Position numbers and translations under genes: made by a program
Shown here: one piece after another, positions 1 through 8,914 of the stretch
Numbering within the stretch: the first letter of the stretch is position 1
How the letters are laid out: each line of letters begins with the position of its first letter
Notes under the pieces: generated by a model
Database searches by the model: none
Told to the model about the DNA's origin: nothing
Seen by the model: the letters and a program-made list of their open reading frames with translations, nothing else
NCBI RefSeq assembly: GCF_000826085.1
Contig: NZ_CCYM01000003.1
Location: 744,001-808,000, forward strand
Origin: Nigerium massiliense
Lineage (GTDB): Bacteria; Actinomycetota; Actinomycetes; Propionibacteriales; Propionibacteriaceae
Length of the DNA stretch: 64,000 bases
Direction: 5' to 3'

Positions 1-785
1 CTGCTCAGCACCAGCCGGTTGGACTCGCGGACGGCGACCCCGAGGTCGAAGTCGGGCTCGCAGCGGAAGCCGTCCGGGTCGACCCACACGTAGCCGGCCG
101 GGGCGCCCGGGCGCGGCGAGGTGACGGCCAGCAGGTTGCCCGAGTGCGGGTCCCCGTGGCAGACCACCTGACGGTCGGGGTTACGCGCCTGAAGCCGCTG
201 CTCGGCGAACAGCAGGGCGCGCTTGACGACCGCGTCGAGCTCGATCGACGTGTCGCGGTACCAGTACTCGATCTGCTCGGCCAGCTGCGCCGCCCGGTGC
301 GTCTTCTCGTCGACCTCGGGGGCCACGTCCAGCGGCAGCGTCCAGGCCTCGATGAGGGTCTGGGTGCGCGCGTGCAGCATCGGCTCGATGGCCAGCGAGT
401 CCAGCAGGAGCTCCGCGGGGACGTTGCCGTAGTTGACCCGCCACTCCTCGTCGGCGGAGCGGCCGAGCAGCTCCATCAGCACCGCGCCGTGATCGACGTC
501 GGACTCGTACACGTGGGCGTAGCCGCGGCCCCGGGCCGCCTCCATGGTGCCGACCTGACGGGTGAAGTGTTCGTCGGGGGTGAAGAGCTTGAGCGCCGCG
601 GGCCGACCCCGGCGTGTCACCGACAGCACCGCCGATCCGACGGACTGCGACAGGAAGGGTCCCACCTCGAGGTCCCAGGTATCGGCCGCCCGATCGCGCA
701 GGGCCGGCAGCGTGTCGACCCACTCGCGCCACCGCGGTTCCAGGGTCATCAGGTGCGAACGCAGCGGCGGCATGACGTCGGACAT
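1..785 (-). CDS. Streptomycin-kinase-like phosphotransferase, partial (3' end off window)
   Basis: Reading leftwards from the ATG at 785, an open frame of 261 codons runs off the window edge, so the C-terminus is missing. It resembles the aminoglycoside/streptomycin 6-kinase branch of the APH fold: a beta-rich N-lobe with 'AALKLF' as the likely ATP-lysine strand, and near residue 208 the catalytic loop HGDPHSGN, which has all expected residues of the HxDxxxxN motif. A metal-binding 'DPDG' follows near residue 230. The family phosphorylates aminoglycosides or other small hydroxylated metabolites; the real substrate cannot be told from sequence. It lies 33 bases downstream of a paralogous gene on the same strand, suggesting tandem duplication and cotranscription after rne. 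Confidence 0.8.
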   Translation of the reverse strand, partial: MSDVMPPLRSHLMTLEPRWREWVDTLPALRDRAADTWDLEVGPFLSQSVGSAVLSVTRRGRPAALKLFTPDEHFTRQVGTMEAARGRGYAHVYESDVDHGAVLMELLGRSADEEWRVNYGNVPAELLLDSLAIEPMLHARTQTLIEAWTLPLDVAPEVDEKTHRAAQLAEQIEYWYRDTSIELDAVVKRALLFAEQRLQARNPDRQVVCHGDPHSGNLLAVTSPRPGAPAGYVWVDPDGFRCEPDFDLGVAVRESNRLVLS

Positions 786-818
786 GGCCGGAGCCCCTTT
801 CGAAGCGGTACCCGGAGT

Positions 819-1772
819 CTACCGTCTGGTGATGAGCCAGGACGCGGCCTGCAGCGACAGCCGCGCCTCATCGGCGGCCGTACCGGACGCCTGCAACTCC
901 AGCCCTGCGGCGACCCGCCGGATGAACGCCCACTGCCAGATCGCCTCCGCGTCGGTGCCCGACTGCTCGGCCAGCGTCGCGCACCAGCCGCGGACGAGCA
1001 GGACGGCGTCCTCCGCGGTCAGGATGGCGCGGTTCGCACCCATCAACGCCGAGCCCAGGTCGTACTCGCGCTCGCAGCGCAGCCCGGCTGGATCGACGAG
1101 GACCTCGCCCCCGGTGTCCGGGACGCGTCCCGGCGGCGCCGCGCACACGTGCCGCGGTTGCGGGTCGCCATGGACGAGCACCTGAGCGCGGGCGACATCG
1201 GCCTCCCAGCGCTGCTCGGCGTAGCGCAAGGCGCGGGCGATCACAGACTCGTACTCCGCGGCGCTCGGCGTGCGGGCGAGCGTGGCGATGCGCTGGGCGA
1301 GCCGCCCCGCCGGGTGCGAGTGCCTGTCGGGGGCGGGCACGAGGGTCGCGGGCACCTGCCAGGCCTGTTGCAGCGCTGGCAGATACGTGACGACGGCGCC
1401 GTCGTGTTCTCCGGACGTCCGCGAGCGCAGCCGGGACGCCAGACTGGCCCCCAGCCCCTCCAGCAGCAGGACGCCCGCCGGCACGTCGGACTCCAGCAAT
1501 CGGACGTAGCCGCGGCCGTTGGCCGCAGAGAGGATGCGCTCCTCGAGCTCGACGGCGGGGCCGGGCGGGGCGATCTTCAGCACGAAGGGCTTGCCGTCGC
1601 GCACGGCCCGCAGCACGAGGGAGGATCGCGCCTCCTCGATCGGGTAGCCGAGGTCGAGACGCCAGCGGTCGGCGCAATCGGCGGCGAGCTGGTCGAGCCC
1701 GGCCGCCCACGCTTCACCCCGCTCGCCCTGGGCGCGCAGCCACCCTCGGGTCCCCGCGGACAGGTGGGTCAT
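819..1772 (-). CDS. Streptomycin-kinase-like phosphotransferase paralogue with altered catalytic loop
   Basis: A 317-residue protein with the same fold as its downstream neighbour. An ATP-binding lysine is plausible in 'FVLKIAPPG' near residue 66, and the catalytic loop reads VHGDPQPRHV at residues 200-209. The Asn expected at the eighth position of HxDxxxxN (a magnesium ligand) is a His here (residue 208), and the usual DxD/DPDG site is 'DPAG' near residue 227. The catalytic Asp203 is kept. This may mean weak, altered or lost kinase activity. The start at 1772 is supported by a GGAGGTGA ribosome-binding site five or so bases upstream. It follows rne by 56 bases on the same strand, so the three genes may share a transcript. 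Confidence 0.75.
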   Translation of the reverse strand: MTHLSAGTRGWLRAQGERGEAWAAGLDQLAADCADRWRLDLGYPIEEARSSLVLRAVRDGKPFVLKIAPPGPAVELEERILSAANGRGYVRLLESDVPAGVLLLEGLGASLASRLRSRTSGEHDGAVVTYLPALQQAWQVPATLVPAPDRHSHPAGRLAQRIATLARTPSAAEYESVIARALRYAEQRWEADVARAQVLVHGDPQPRHVCAAPPGRVPDTGGEVLVDPAGLRCEREYDLGSALMGANRAILTAEDAVLLVRGWCATLAEQSGTDAEAIWQWAFIRRVAAGLELQASGTAADEARLSLQAASWLITRR

Positions 1773-1828
1773 GCGGTCACCTCCACGGTCACGTTACCCG
1801 GCCGACGGGCGACCGGGGCCGGATCCGG

Positions 1829-4800
1829 TCAGCCCTGCTCGCCGTCCGCGGACTTGCGGCGGCGACGCGGCACCGGCGGCGTGGACGCACTCGGGGCCGA
1901 CGAGGCGTCCTGGCCCTGGCCGGTCTCGACGGCGTCCTTCCGGTCGGCCCCCGACTGCTCGGAACTCTCCGAGACGAAGGACTTCTGGTCGGAACCGCCG
2001 GCCGTCGAGCGCCTGTCGCTGCGCGAGTTGGCGCCGCGCTTGGTGGGTTCACCCTTGGTGGAGCCGTTGTCCGCGCTCTTCTCGCCGTGTTCGCCGCTGT
2101 TGCCCTGCGGGCCGCGGCGGTTCGAGCCGCCGCCGTTGTCGTCGTTGCGCGAGCGTCCACCGCGCTGGTTGCGCCCGCGGCGTCCGTGGTGGTCGCGGTC
2201 GCCGCCGTCGGCCGGGGCCTGGCTGGCGACCGGGGCGTCGTGGATGTGGTACCCGCGCCCGTTGCAGGTCTCGCAGGGGACGGTGAACGCCTCCGCGAGG
2301 CCGGTGCCGATCTTCTTGCGGGTCATCTGCACCAGCCCGAGCGAGGTCACCTCGGCGACCTGGTGGCGCGTGCGGTCGCGGCCCAGGCACTCGACCAGGC
2401 GACGCAGCAGCAGTTCCCGGTTGGCGGGCAGCACCATGTCGATGAAGTCGATGACGATGATGCCGCCGATGTCGCGCAGCCTGAGCTGCCGGACGACCTC
2501 CTCGGCCGCCTCGAGGTTGTTCGACGTCACCGTGGCCTCCAGGTTGCCCTGGGTGCCGGTGAACTTGCCGGTGTTGACGTCGATGACGGTCATGGCCTCG
2601 GTGCGATCGATGATCAGCGAGCCGCCCGAGGGTAGGTGCACCTTGCGCTCGAGCGCCTTGTTCACCTGCTCGTTGACGCGGAACTTGTCGAAGAGGTCGC
2701 CGTCCTGGTCGCGGTTCCAGTGCGTGAGCCGCTCCTCCAGGTGCGGCGCGACGTGCGTCACGTAGCCCTGGATCGTGTCGTGCACGTCGTCCGGGCCGCC
2801 GTTGCCGTCGACGACGAGCTTGCTGAAGTCCTCGGTGAACAGATCGCGCACGATGCGGACGGTGAGGTCGGGCTCGGCGTAGAGCTGCTGCGGCGCCTTG
2901 CCCTCCTTGACGCGCTTCTCGATGACTTCCCATTGCGCCTTCAGCCGGTTGACGTCGCGGACGAGTTCTTCCTCGGACGCCCCCTCGGCCGCCGTGCGGA
3001 CGATCACGCTGGCGTCCTCGCCGATCAGCTCGTCGAGGATGCCCTTGAGCCGATGGCGCTCCTGATCGGACAGCTTGCGGGAGATGCCGGACAGCTGGCC
3101 GCCCGGGCTGTAGACGACGTAGCGCCCGGGGATGGAGATGTGCGAGGTGAGCCGGGCGCCCTTCGCGCCGACCGGATCCTTCGTCACCTGCACGAGGATC
3201 GTCTGGCCCGACTTGAGCACCTTCTCGACCTTGCGGTCGGCGCCGGTGACGCCGAAGGAGTCCCAGTCGACCTCGCCGGCGTACAGCACGGCGTTGCGGC
3301 CCCGGCCGATGTCGATGAACGCGGCCTCCATGCTGGGCAGCACGTTCTGGACGCGGCCGAGGTAGATGTTGCCGATCATGGACGCCGACGAGTCGCGGTC
3401 GACGTAGTGCTCGACGAGGACGCCGTCCTCGAGCACCGCGATCTGGCTGTAGTCGTCGGCTTGGCGGATCAGCATCATGCGGTCGACAGACTCGCGGCGC
3501 GCGAGGAACTCCGCCTCCGACAGGATCGGCGCACGGCGGCGTCCGGCGGCGCGGCCCTCACGCCGGCGCTGCTTCTTCGCCTCCATGCGGGTCGAGCCCT
3601 CGATGCTGGTGATCTCGTCGTTCGGCGACTTCGATCGGCGCGGCTCGCGCACCTTGACGACGACGTCCACGCCCTCGTCGTCGGTGGACCCGGTGTCCTC
3701 ACCGCGGCGGCGGCGACGACGGCGCCGGCGCGACGACCCGCTCGAGGACGCCTCGTCGTCACCGGCGTCCTTGTCGTCGGCCTCATGGTCGTCGGCGTCG
3801 TCCTTGTCGCCGTGCTTCGCGCCCTTGTCGTCGGCGTCGTCCTGAGCGGAATCGTCCGCCTCGTCGTCCGACTCGTCGGAGTCGTCGTCGCCGTCGGACT
3901 CGTTGTCGGAGTCGCGCTGACCGCCGCGGCGACGGCGGCGACCTCCGCGGCGACGGCGACGCCGGCGCGGACCCTGGTCCTCGTCCTCATCGTCGGACTG
4001 GTCGGAGCCGGTGGCCCGGTCCTTCTCGTCCCCCTCGTCCTGCCGGTCCTCGGACGCCTCGTCGGCGTCGGTGTCGTCCTCGTCGTCGGAGGGCTCCTCT
4101 TTCTGCGCGGCCGGACGCGCGATCACCGCGGCCAGCCCGTCGAGTGCGTCTTCGACGGTGCCGCTACCGCCGAAGGGGTTGGCGAGCGCGCCGGTGGGGC
4201 GCTCGTTGCGCCGGCCGGCGCCCTCGTGGCCCCCGCGCAGCGCCTTCAGGCTCGCCGCGATCGGATCGTCGTCGGCGTCCTCGCCCGAGTCGGCATCTGC
4301 CTCGGTCGCCTCGGTCGCCTCGGGGGGCGGTCCGGCCGGACGGCTGGCGCGCTTGCGGCGCCGGGGACGCTCGCGCTCGCCGTTCTCGGTCGGGGCGCCC
4401 TGGATCGCCTGATCGTCCCGGCTGTCGGCGGGGGCGTCCTCGCCGGTCTCGTCGGTCGTCTGCGCGGCGTTGTGAGCAGCCGTCTCCTCAATCGCCCGGT
4501 CATCAGCCGCTGGGTCGTCCGCCTTCTCGTCGGCGAGCTCGCGTTCCTCGGGCTCTCCCCCGGCCTGGTCGCCGGCGTCGACGGTCGGCTCCTCGGCGGG
4601 AGCGTCGTCGGACGGCTGCGCCTCGGCGACCGGATCCTCGATGATCTGGGCCTCGACGGCATCGGGCTCGGTGGCCTCGATCGCCCGGGGCGTGGCCGGG
4701 GCGCTCAACTCAGCGGGCCGGGCCTCCACGGGCGCGGGCGGGCCCGCGGGCCGCGAGGCGGCACGGCGACGGCGGGGCCGCGTGGGTTCCGACGCGGTGG

Positions 4801-4834
4801 AATCATTGTTTTCGGGTACGTCCGTATCGAGCAT
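1829..4834 (-). CDS. rne: Ribonuclease E/G family endoribonuclease
   Basis: A 1001-residue RNase E/G, the endonuclease central to mRNA decay and rRNA/tRNA processing. The start is placed at the ATG at 4834 because GAAGGAGAG lies just upstream; an in-frame ATG at 4924 lacks this. The first ~450 residues are low complexity: acidic Asp/Glu stretches broken by Arg clusters, as in actinobacterial enzymes. The S1 RNA-binding domain begins near residue 490 ('NIYLGRVQ'). The catalytic magnesium aspartates sit in 'VIDVNTG' (about residue 752) and 'VIDFIDM' (about 796). The zinc-link 'CETC' near residue 850 supports tetramer assembly. A Gly/Arg/Asn-rich disordered tail follows. No membrane segment is evident. 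Confidence 0.95.
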   Translation of the reverse strand: MLDTDVPENNDSTASEPTRPRRRRAASRPAGPPAPVEARPAELSAPATPRAIEATEPDAVEAQIIEDPVAEAQPSDDAPAEEPTVDAGDQAGGEPEERELADEKADDPAADDRAIEETAAHNAAQTTDETGEDAPADSRDDQAIQGAPTENGERERPRRRKRASRPAGPPPEATEATEADADSGEDADDDPIAASLKALRGGHEGAGRRNERPTGALANPFGGSGTVEDALDGLAAVIARPAAQKEEPSDDEDDTDADEASEDRQDEGDEKDRATGSDQSDDEDEDQGPRRRRRRRGGRRRRRGGQRDSDNESDGDDDSDESDDEADDSAQDDADDKGAKHGDKDDADDHEADDKDAGDDEASSSGSSRRRRRRRRRGEDTGSTDDEGVDVVVKVREPRRSKSPNDEITSIEGSTRMEAKKQRRREGRAAGRRRAPILSEAEFLARRESVDRMMLIRQADDYSQIAVLEDGVLVEHYVDRDSSASMIGNIYLGRVQNVLPSMEAAFIDIGRGRNAVLYAGEVDWDSFGVTGADRKVEKVLKSGQTILVQVTKDPVGAKGARLTSHISIPGRYVVYSPGGQLSGISRKLSDQERHRLKGILDELIGEDASVIVRTAAEGASEEELVRDVNRLKAQWEVIEKRVKEGKAPQQLYAEPDLTVRIVRDLFTEDFSKLVVDGNGGPDDVHDTIQGYVTHVAPHLEERLTHWNRDQDGDLFDKFRVNEQVNKALERKVHLPSGGSLIIDRTEAMTVIDVNTGKFTGTQGNLEATVTSNNLEAAEEVVRQLRLRDIGGIIVIDFIDMVLPANRELLLRRLVECLGRDRTRHQVAEVTSLGLVQMTRKKIGTGLAEAFTVPCETCNGRGYHIHDAPVASQAPADGGDRDHHGRRGRNQRGGRSRNDDNGGGSNRRGPQGNSGEHGEKSADNGSTKGEPTKRGANSRSDRRSTAGGSDQKSFVSESSEQSGADRKDAVETGQGQDASSAPSASTPPVPRRRRKSADGEQG

Positions 4835-5331
4835 GTGCTCTCCTTCACGGCGGCGCGAGCCGCCGTCCTGAGGCCGTCGGCGGAGCGCTGCTCCGGACGG
4901 CAAAGACTTCGGTGCGACGGGCACACGGACGGCCGCCGCGGTCGAAGGTTCTCGTCGCGGTCCGGCCGGCGTGACGTCCTACCTCACACCCCGGGTTGCT
5001 GTTCGGTGGGGGTTTCTAAGCCCACACCTTCGGCCAGTATTCCACATGCCGTCGCCATCGAGCAGCAACGCAGCCCGCGCGGGGCGTGCCGGGGACCGAA
5101 CACGGCCGAAGGTCAGCCGGGCTGTGCGCCGCGGCGTCCGCGTTGGCCGATCGCCACGGATGGGCCGTTCGACGGCCTGACCGGAGGGCCCGCCAGGTGT
5201 CGGTTTGGTGACGACCGGGTGATGGGGAGCCGACAATGCCGGCGTGCAGCCCTACGGTGTTTCCCACGTTCGACGTTTCCCACGTTCGACCCCATCACCG
5301 CTCGGCCCGATCACCGTAGAAAGGGACCCCC
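4835..5331. promoter_or_regulatory. Divergent intergenic region between rne and the AGCS symporter
   Basis: About 500 bases without a convincing gene. The left part must carry the rne promoter and a leader on the minus strand; several weak -10-like hexamers are present and I cannot choose among them. The right part carries the symporter promoter: CCGACA (5230-5235), a 17-base spacer and TACGGT (5253-5258), directly followed by a tandem repeat at 5259-5290 that is listed separately. Confidence 0.5.
5259..5290. repeat. Perfect 16-bp tandem repeat at the symporter transcription start
   Basis: The 16-mer GTTTCCCACGTTCGAC occurs twice head to tail (5259-5274 and 5275-5290) with no mismatch. It begins one base after the proposed -10 box TACGGT (5253-5258) and ends about 40 bases before the GTG start at 5332. 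That position spans the expected transcription start, where a repressor bound to tandem sites would block initiation. No regulator gene is adjacent. Confidence 0.7.
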
Positions 5332-6813
5332 GTGATTGAAGACGTCGTGAACTGGCTGGTGAACGCGCTGTGGAGCTCCCCCATGATCTACCTCGTGCTG
5401 GGGGTGGGCGCGCTGTACACCGTGTGGCTGGTGGCACCGCAGATCCGCCGCTTGCCCGACATGCTCCGCTACCTGTTCCGCGGGGGCGACTCCAGCCAGG
5501 GGATCAGCTCGTTCCAGGCGTTCGCGATGGCGCTCGGTGGGCGGGTCGGCATGGGCAACATCGCCGGCGTCGCCACCGCGATCCACGCCGGCGGGCCCGG
5601 CGCGATGTTCTGGATGTGGGTGACGGCCTTCATCGGCTCGGCCGTCGCTGTGGCGGAGTCGTCCCTGGCACAACTCTTCAAGCAGGAGGTCAACGGCGAG
5701 TACCGCGGCGGCCCCGCCTACTACATCGAGAAGGGCCTGCGGTGGAAGTGGCTCGCCGTGGTGTACGCGGTCGCGACCGTCTTCGCCACCGCGGTCACCG
5801 GGCCGTCGATCCAGGCGTTCAACATCGCTGCGGCGGCCGAGAGCGCGTTCGCGATCGACACGCGCGTCACCGGAGTCATCGTCGCGGTTCTGTTCTGCGC
5901 GGTCGTGTTCGGGGGCATGCGCCGCATCGGCACCGTCTCGGCGTTCGTCGTGCCGTTCATGGCGGCGGCCTACATCATCTTCGGCATCATCGTGCTCTTC
6001 GCGCACGCCGACCGGGTGCCCGCGATGTTCGGCCAGATCTTCGCCAGTGCCTTCGGCACCGACGCGATCTTCGGCGGCATGCTCGGCGCCGCGATCACGT
6101 GGGGCGTCCGCCGGGCCATCTACTCGTCCGAGGCGGGAACCGGGTCGGGCGCGCAGGCGTCCGCCGCCGCCGAAGTCAGCCACCCCGTCAAGCAGGGGCT
6201 GGCGCAGGGGTTCTCGGTGTACGTGGACACCCTCTTCGTGTGCACCATGACGGGCCTGATGATCCTCGTCACCAACAGCTACAACGTGGTCGACGAGGCC
6301 GGCAGGACGGTCGTCGAGTACGTGCCGGGCGTGGAGGCGGGACCCGCCTACACCCAGGCCGCAATCGACACGGTCTTCGGCGGGTTCGGCTCCGCCTTCA
6401 TCGCGCTCGCCATGTTCTTCTTCGCCTTCACGACGCTGTTGTCCTTCGGTTTCTACGCCGACACCAACGTCGCCTACCTGCTGCGCGACAGCCGCTGGGA
6501 ACGGCCGGTCACGAAGGCGGCCCAGGCCGTGCTGGCGCTCTCCATCGTGCTGGGTTCGTTCCGCAGCGCCGACTTCGCCTGGGCGCTGGCCGACGTCGGC
6601 GTCGGGCTCTACACCTGGGTGAACCTCATCGCGCTGGTCTTGCTCAGCCCCCTGGTGGCGCGGATCTATCGCGACTACGAGCGTCAACGACGCGCGGGGC
6701 TCGATCCCGTCTTCGACCCGGACGCCGCGGGCATCGACAACGCACCGCTGTGGCACGTCATCGCCGAGAGGAACCGCGCCCGGCTCGGCAGCGGCACGCC
6801 CGAGGCGCGCTGA
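5332..6813 (+). CDS. Amino acid carrier protein, AGCS family sodium symporter
   Basis: A 493-residue integral membrane protein of the alanine/glycine:cation symporter family, which imports alanine or glycine with Na+ or H+. Typical segments are visible: 'GGRVGMGNIAGVATAI' in the substrate/ion core (residues ~78-93) and 'GMLGAAITWGVRRAIYSSEAGTG' split around the SSEAGTGS signature near residue 265, with roughly ten hydrophobic helices. Translation starts at GTG 5332 behind AAAGGGA. The stop lies 7 bases from the convergent stop of the next gene, so the two transcripts probably overlap. The tandem repeat at its promoter suggests dedicated control. Confidence 0.92.
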   Translation: MIEDVVNWLVNALWSSPMIYLVLGVGALYTVWLVAPQIRRLPDMLRYLFRGGDSSQGISSFQAFAMALGGRVGMGNIAGVATAIHAGGPGAMFWMWVTAFIGSAVAVAESSLAQLFKQEVNGEYRGGPAYYIEKGLRWKWLAVVYAVATVFATAVTGPSIQAFNIAAAAESAFAIDTRVTGVIVAVLFCAVVFGGMRRIGTVSAFVVPFMAAAYIIFGIIVLFAHADRVPAMFGQIFASAFGTDAIFGGMLGAAITWGVRRAIYSSEAGTGSGAQASAAAEVSHPVKQGLAQGFSVYVDTLFVCTMTGLMILVTNSYNVVDEAGRTVVEYVPGVEAGPAYTQAAIDTVFGGFGSAFIALAMFFFAFTTLLSFGFYADTNVAYLLRDSRWERPVTKAAQAVLALSIVLGSFRSADFAWALADVGVGLYTWVNLIALVLLSPLVARIYRDYERQRRAGLDPVFDPDAAGIDNAPLWHVIAERNRARLGSGTPEAR

Positions 6814-6820
6814 GCGTTGA

Positions 6821-7540
6821 TCAGGCCTGCTCGTCGAACGGTCCGACGATGCGATCGCCGTTCCAGCGGCCTTGATCGAGGCGGGTCAACAGCGCGGGTT
6901 GGGAGAGTTCGAAGCGCGGCTCGACGCGCCCCAGCGCCTGCAGCACGTCGTCCGGGCGGACGAGCGGGACGCCGTGCCGGCTGACGAGGCCGAGGGTGTG
7001 CTCGTCGACGACCCACAGCGCGATGATCGCGGCCCGCGCGTCGAAAGTACGCAGGCCCGACTTCGTCATCCGCTCGACCTCGAGCGCGTCCCGGTCGAGC
7101 AGCGCGCGGACGGCGGACTCCGTGACGCCCGCGTCCGGGCCGCCGATGCTCATGCGCCACTCGGAGACGTCCAGCCCGTCGGCCAGCGACCCGGCCGTGG
7201 CGACCACGACCTGGAGCACGTCCAGCCCCTGCGGCAGCGCGGAGTCGAGGGCGTCGCGTACGGCGTCCGGGTCGCGGGGCTGCGCGAGCCCGATCTCGAG
7301 GTACTCCGCCTCGGTCGCGGCGCCGGTCGGGGACGCGTTGGCATAGCTGATGCGCGGGTGCGGGTTGAAACCGGAGCTGTAGGCCATCGGCACGCCTGCC
7401 CGGCGCAGCGCCCGCTCGAACGCACGGGAGAAGTCGCGGTGGCTGGTGAAGCGAGCCCGGCCGCGCTTGGCGTAACGCACCCACAGCTTCTGCACGGGCG
7501 GCGCCTGTTGTTCGGGTTGCCGACGCTTGGTCTCTGCCAC
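6821..7540 (-). CDS. TIGR03936/DUF2344 family protein
   Basis: A 239-residue protein whose N-terminus ('LWVRYAKRGRARFTSHRD') matches the TIGR03936 family, which is normally encoded next to, or fused with, the TIGR03960 radical-SAM protein; that partner lies 2 kb away on the same strand at 9656-11597. Its biochemical role is not established; family context suggests a helper in RNA or cofactor chemistry near rne. The start is taken as GTG 7540 ('VAETKRRQ'); no better in-frame ATG is present before residue 40. In many actinobacteria the order is radical SAM, this gene, rne; here unrelated genes have been inserted between them. Confidence 0.8.
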   Translation of the reverse strand: MAETKRRQPEQQAPPVQKLWVRYAKRGRARFTSHRDFSRAFERALRRAGVPMAYSSGFNPHPRISYANASPTGAATEAEYLEIGLAQPRDPDAVRDALDSALPQGLDVLQVVVATAGSLADGLDVSEWRMSIGGPDAGVTESAVRALLDRDALEVERMTKSGLRTFDARAAIIALWVVDEHTLGLVSRHGVPLVRPDDVLQALGRVEPRFELSQPALLTRLDQGRWNGDRIVGPFDEQA

Positions 7541-7593
7541 GTCGGCCCATGCTACCGGTCGAGGCGCGTCCCACCGGTGGCCGGGGGCGCCCG

Positions 7594-7599
7594 TATGGT
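7594..7599 (+). promoter_or_regulatory. -10 box for a leaderless acetyltransferase transcript
   Basis: TATGGT lies exactly 7 bases before GTG 7607. A transcript initiated at the usual distance would begin at or beside the start codon, as is common in actinobacteria. There is no Shine-Dalgarno sequence in front of this GTG, which supports the leaderless reading and decides the start. Confidence 0.55.
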
Positions 7600-7606
7600 A
7601 GTCGTC

Positions 7607-8881
7607 GTGACTGATTACGACATCCGCACCAATGTCGCCGACGGCGAGTTGAGCGATCCCTCCCGCGCCTGGGGGCAGGCGACCACCCTCGGGTTCGGCC
7701 AGCCGGCCATGTCGGAGGCATCGCTTGAGCACTGGTGGCGCGCCCAGACGGGCAACCACGTCCGGCACCGTTCGGCGCACCCCCGGCCGCGCCCCACCGG
7801 GCTGCCCGACGGCACGCCGGTGGCGACGTTCGCCAGCTTCGACACCACGATCAACACCGGCGGCGGCCACCTGGCGCCCGCCAACCTCGTCACCGACGTC
7901 ACCGTCCGAACGTCGCACCGGCGGCGCGGCCTGCTGCGGCGGCTCATGCACGCCGACATGAGCGAGGCGCGCGAGCGCGGGTCGCTGATGGCCAGCCTCA
8001 CGGCCAGCGAGGGCGCCATCTACGGGCGATTCGGCTACGGCATCGCGTCCCGGCGCACCCGCGTCGAGCTCGTCACCGACAGCAGGTTCTCTCTCGTCGA
8101 GGACGCCCGCAGCCACGACCAGATCGAGGTCGTCGCCAACGACGCCGCGCCGCCGCTGATCCGGCAGGTGTTCGACGCGGTGCACGCGTCCACCCGGGGG
8201 TCCCATGGGCGCCTGGAGACCTACCCCGAGAAGCTCGTCGGCGTGTGGAACTACGACGAGGAGGAACCCGACCCCTCCGTGCGCGTCGCGGTCGCGTTCG
8301 CCGGCGACGGCACGCCCACCGGGCACGTGTCGTACCGCCTGCCGAACGAGAACCTCAGCGGCGCGAACGAGGCACTGGAGGTCCTGGAGTTGCTGGGCAC
8401 GAGTCCGGCCGCCGAGCTCGAGCTGTGGAACTTCGTCGGCAGCATCGACCTCGTGCACAAGGTTCGCTACGGCAACCTCCGCCCGGACAGCCCGCTGCCC
8501 TGGGCACTCGGGGACCCCCGGTTGCTCACGACCGAACGGACGTCCGACTTCACCTGGCTCCGCCTCCTGGACGTCCCCGGCGCCCTGCGCGCCCGGGGGT
8601 TCGACCGCGACGGCGACGCGACGTTCGCCACGGAGGATCCGCTGGGGCTCGCCAACGGCGCCTGGCACGTCCGGGTCGCCGGCGGCGAGGTCAGCGTCGA
8701 GGAGACGTCCGAGGCGGACGTCCACATCGACTTCAACGCCCTCGGCCCGCTGTACGCGGGATCCGTGGACGGCCGCGTCCTCGCGTCCGCCGGACGCCTC
8801 ACCGGCCCGGCCGACGGGGTGGCCGCGCTTTCCGCGCTCTTCGCCACCCGCGACCTGCCCTACTGCGTCTCCGGCTTCTGA
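7607..8881 (+). CDS. GNAT family N-acetyltransferase, Eis-like
   Basis: A 424-residue protein with the three-part layout of Eis-type acetyltransferases: an N-terminal GNAT domain (residues ~1-150) with the acetyl-CoA loop 'VRTSHRRRGLLRRLM' near residue 105, a second GNAT-like middle region, and a C-terminal sterol-carrier-like domain. Mycobacterial Eis acetylates lysines and aminoglycosides; most homologues have unknown substrates. The gene is divergent from the DUF2344 gene and convergent with the DoxX gene. GTG 7607 is preferred over ATG 7595, which falls inside the -10 box. The presence of two streptomycin-kinase-like genes nearby is suggestive for drug modification but proves nothing. Confidence 0.85.
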   Translation: MTDYDIRTNVADGELSDPSRAWGQATTLGFGQPAMSEASLEHWWRAQTGNHVRHRSAHPRPRPTGLPDGTPVATFASFDTTINTGGGHLAPANLVTDVTVRTSHRRRGLLRRLMHADMSEARERGSLMASLTASEGAIYGRFGYGIASRRTRVELVTDSRFSLVEDARSHDQIEVVANDAAPPLIRQVFDAVHASTRGSHGRLETYPEKLVGVWNYDEEEPDPSVRVAVAFAGDGTPTGHVSYRLPNENLSGANEALEVLELLGTSPAAELELWNFVGSIDLVHKVRYGNLRPDSPLPWALGDPRLLTTERTSDFTWLRLLDVPGALRARGFDRDGDATFATEDPLGLANGAWHVRVAGGEVSVEETSEADVHIDFNALGPLYAGSVDGRVLASAGRLTGPADGVAALSALFATRDLPYCVSGF

Positions 8882-8914
8882 GGCCGCGGCCGCCCGATCG
8901 ATCAGGACCCGGGC

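Noticed and set aside
5259..5290. Tandem repeat as the end of an insertion sequence or target duplication
   Set aside because: The copies are directly adjacent with nothing between them and no transposase is present.
2636..5335. Very long open frame opposite rne
   Set aside because: It mirrors the minus-strand rne codons; in GC-rich DNA such antisense frames are expected. Its protein is Val/Leu/Arg-repetitive with no family sequence, and rne is certain.
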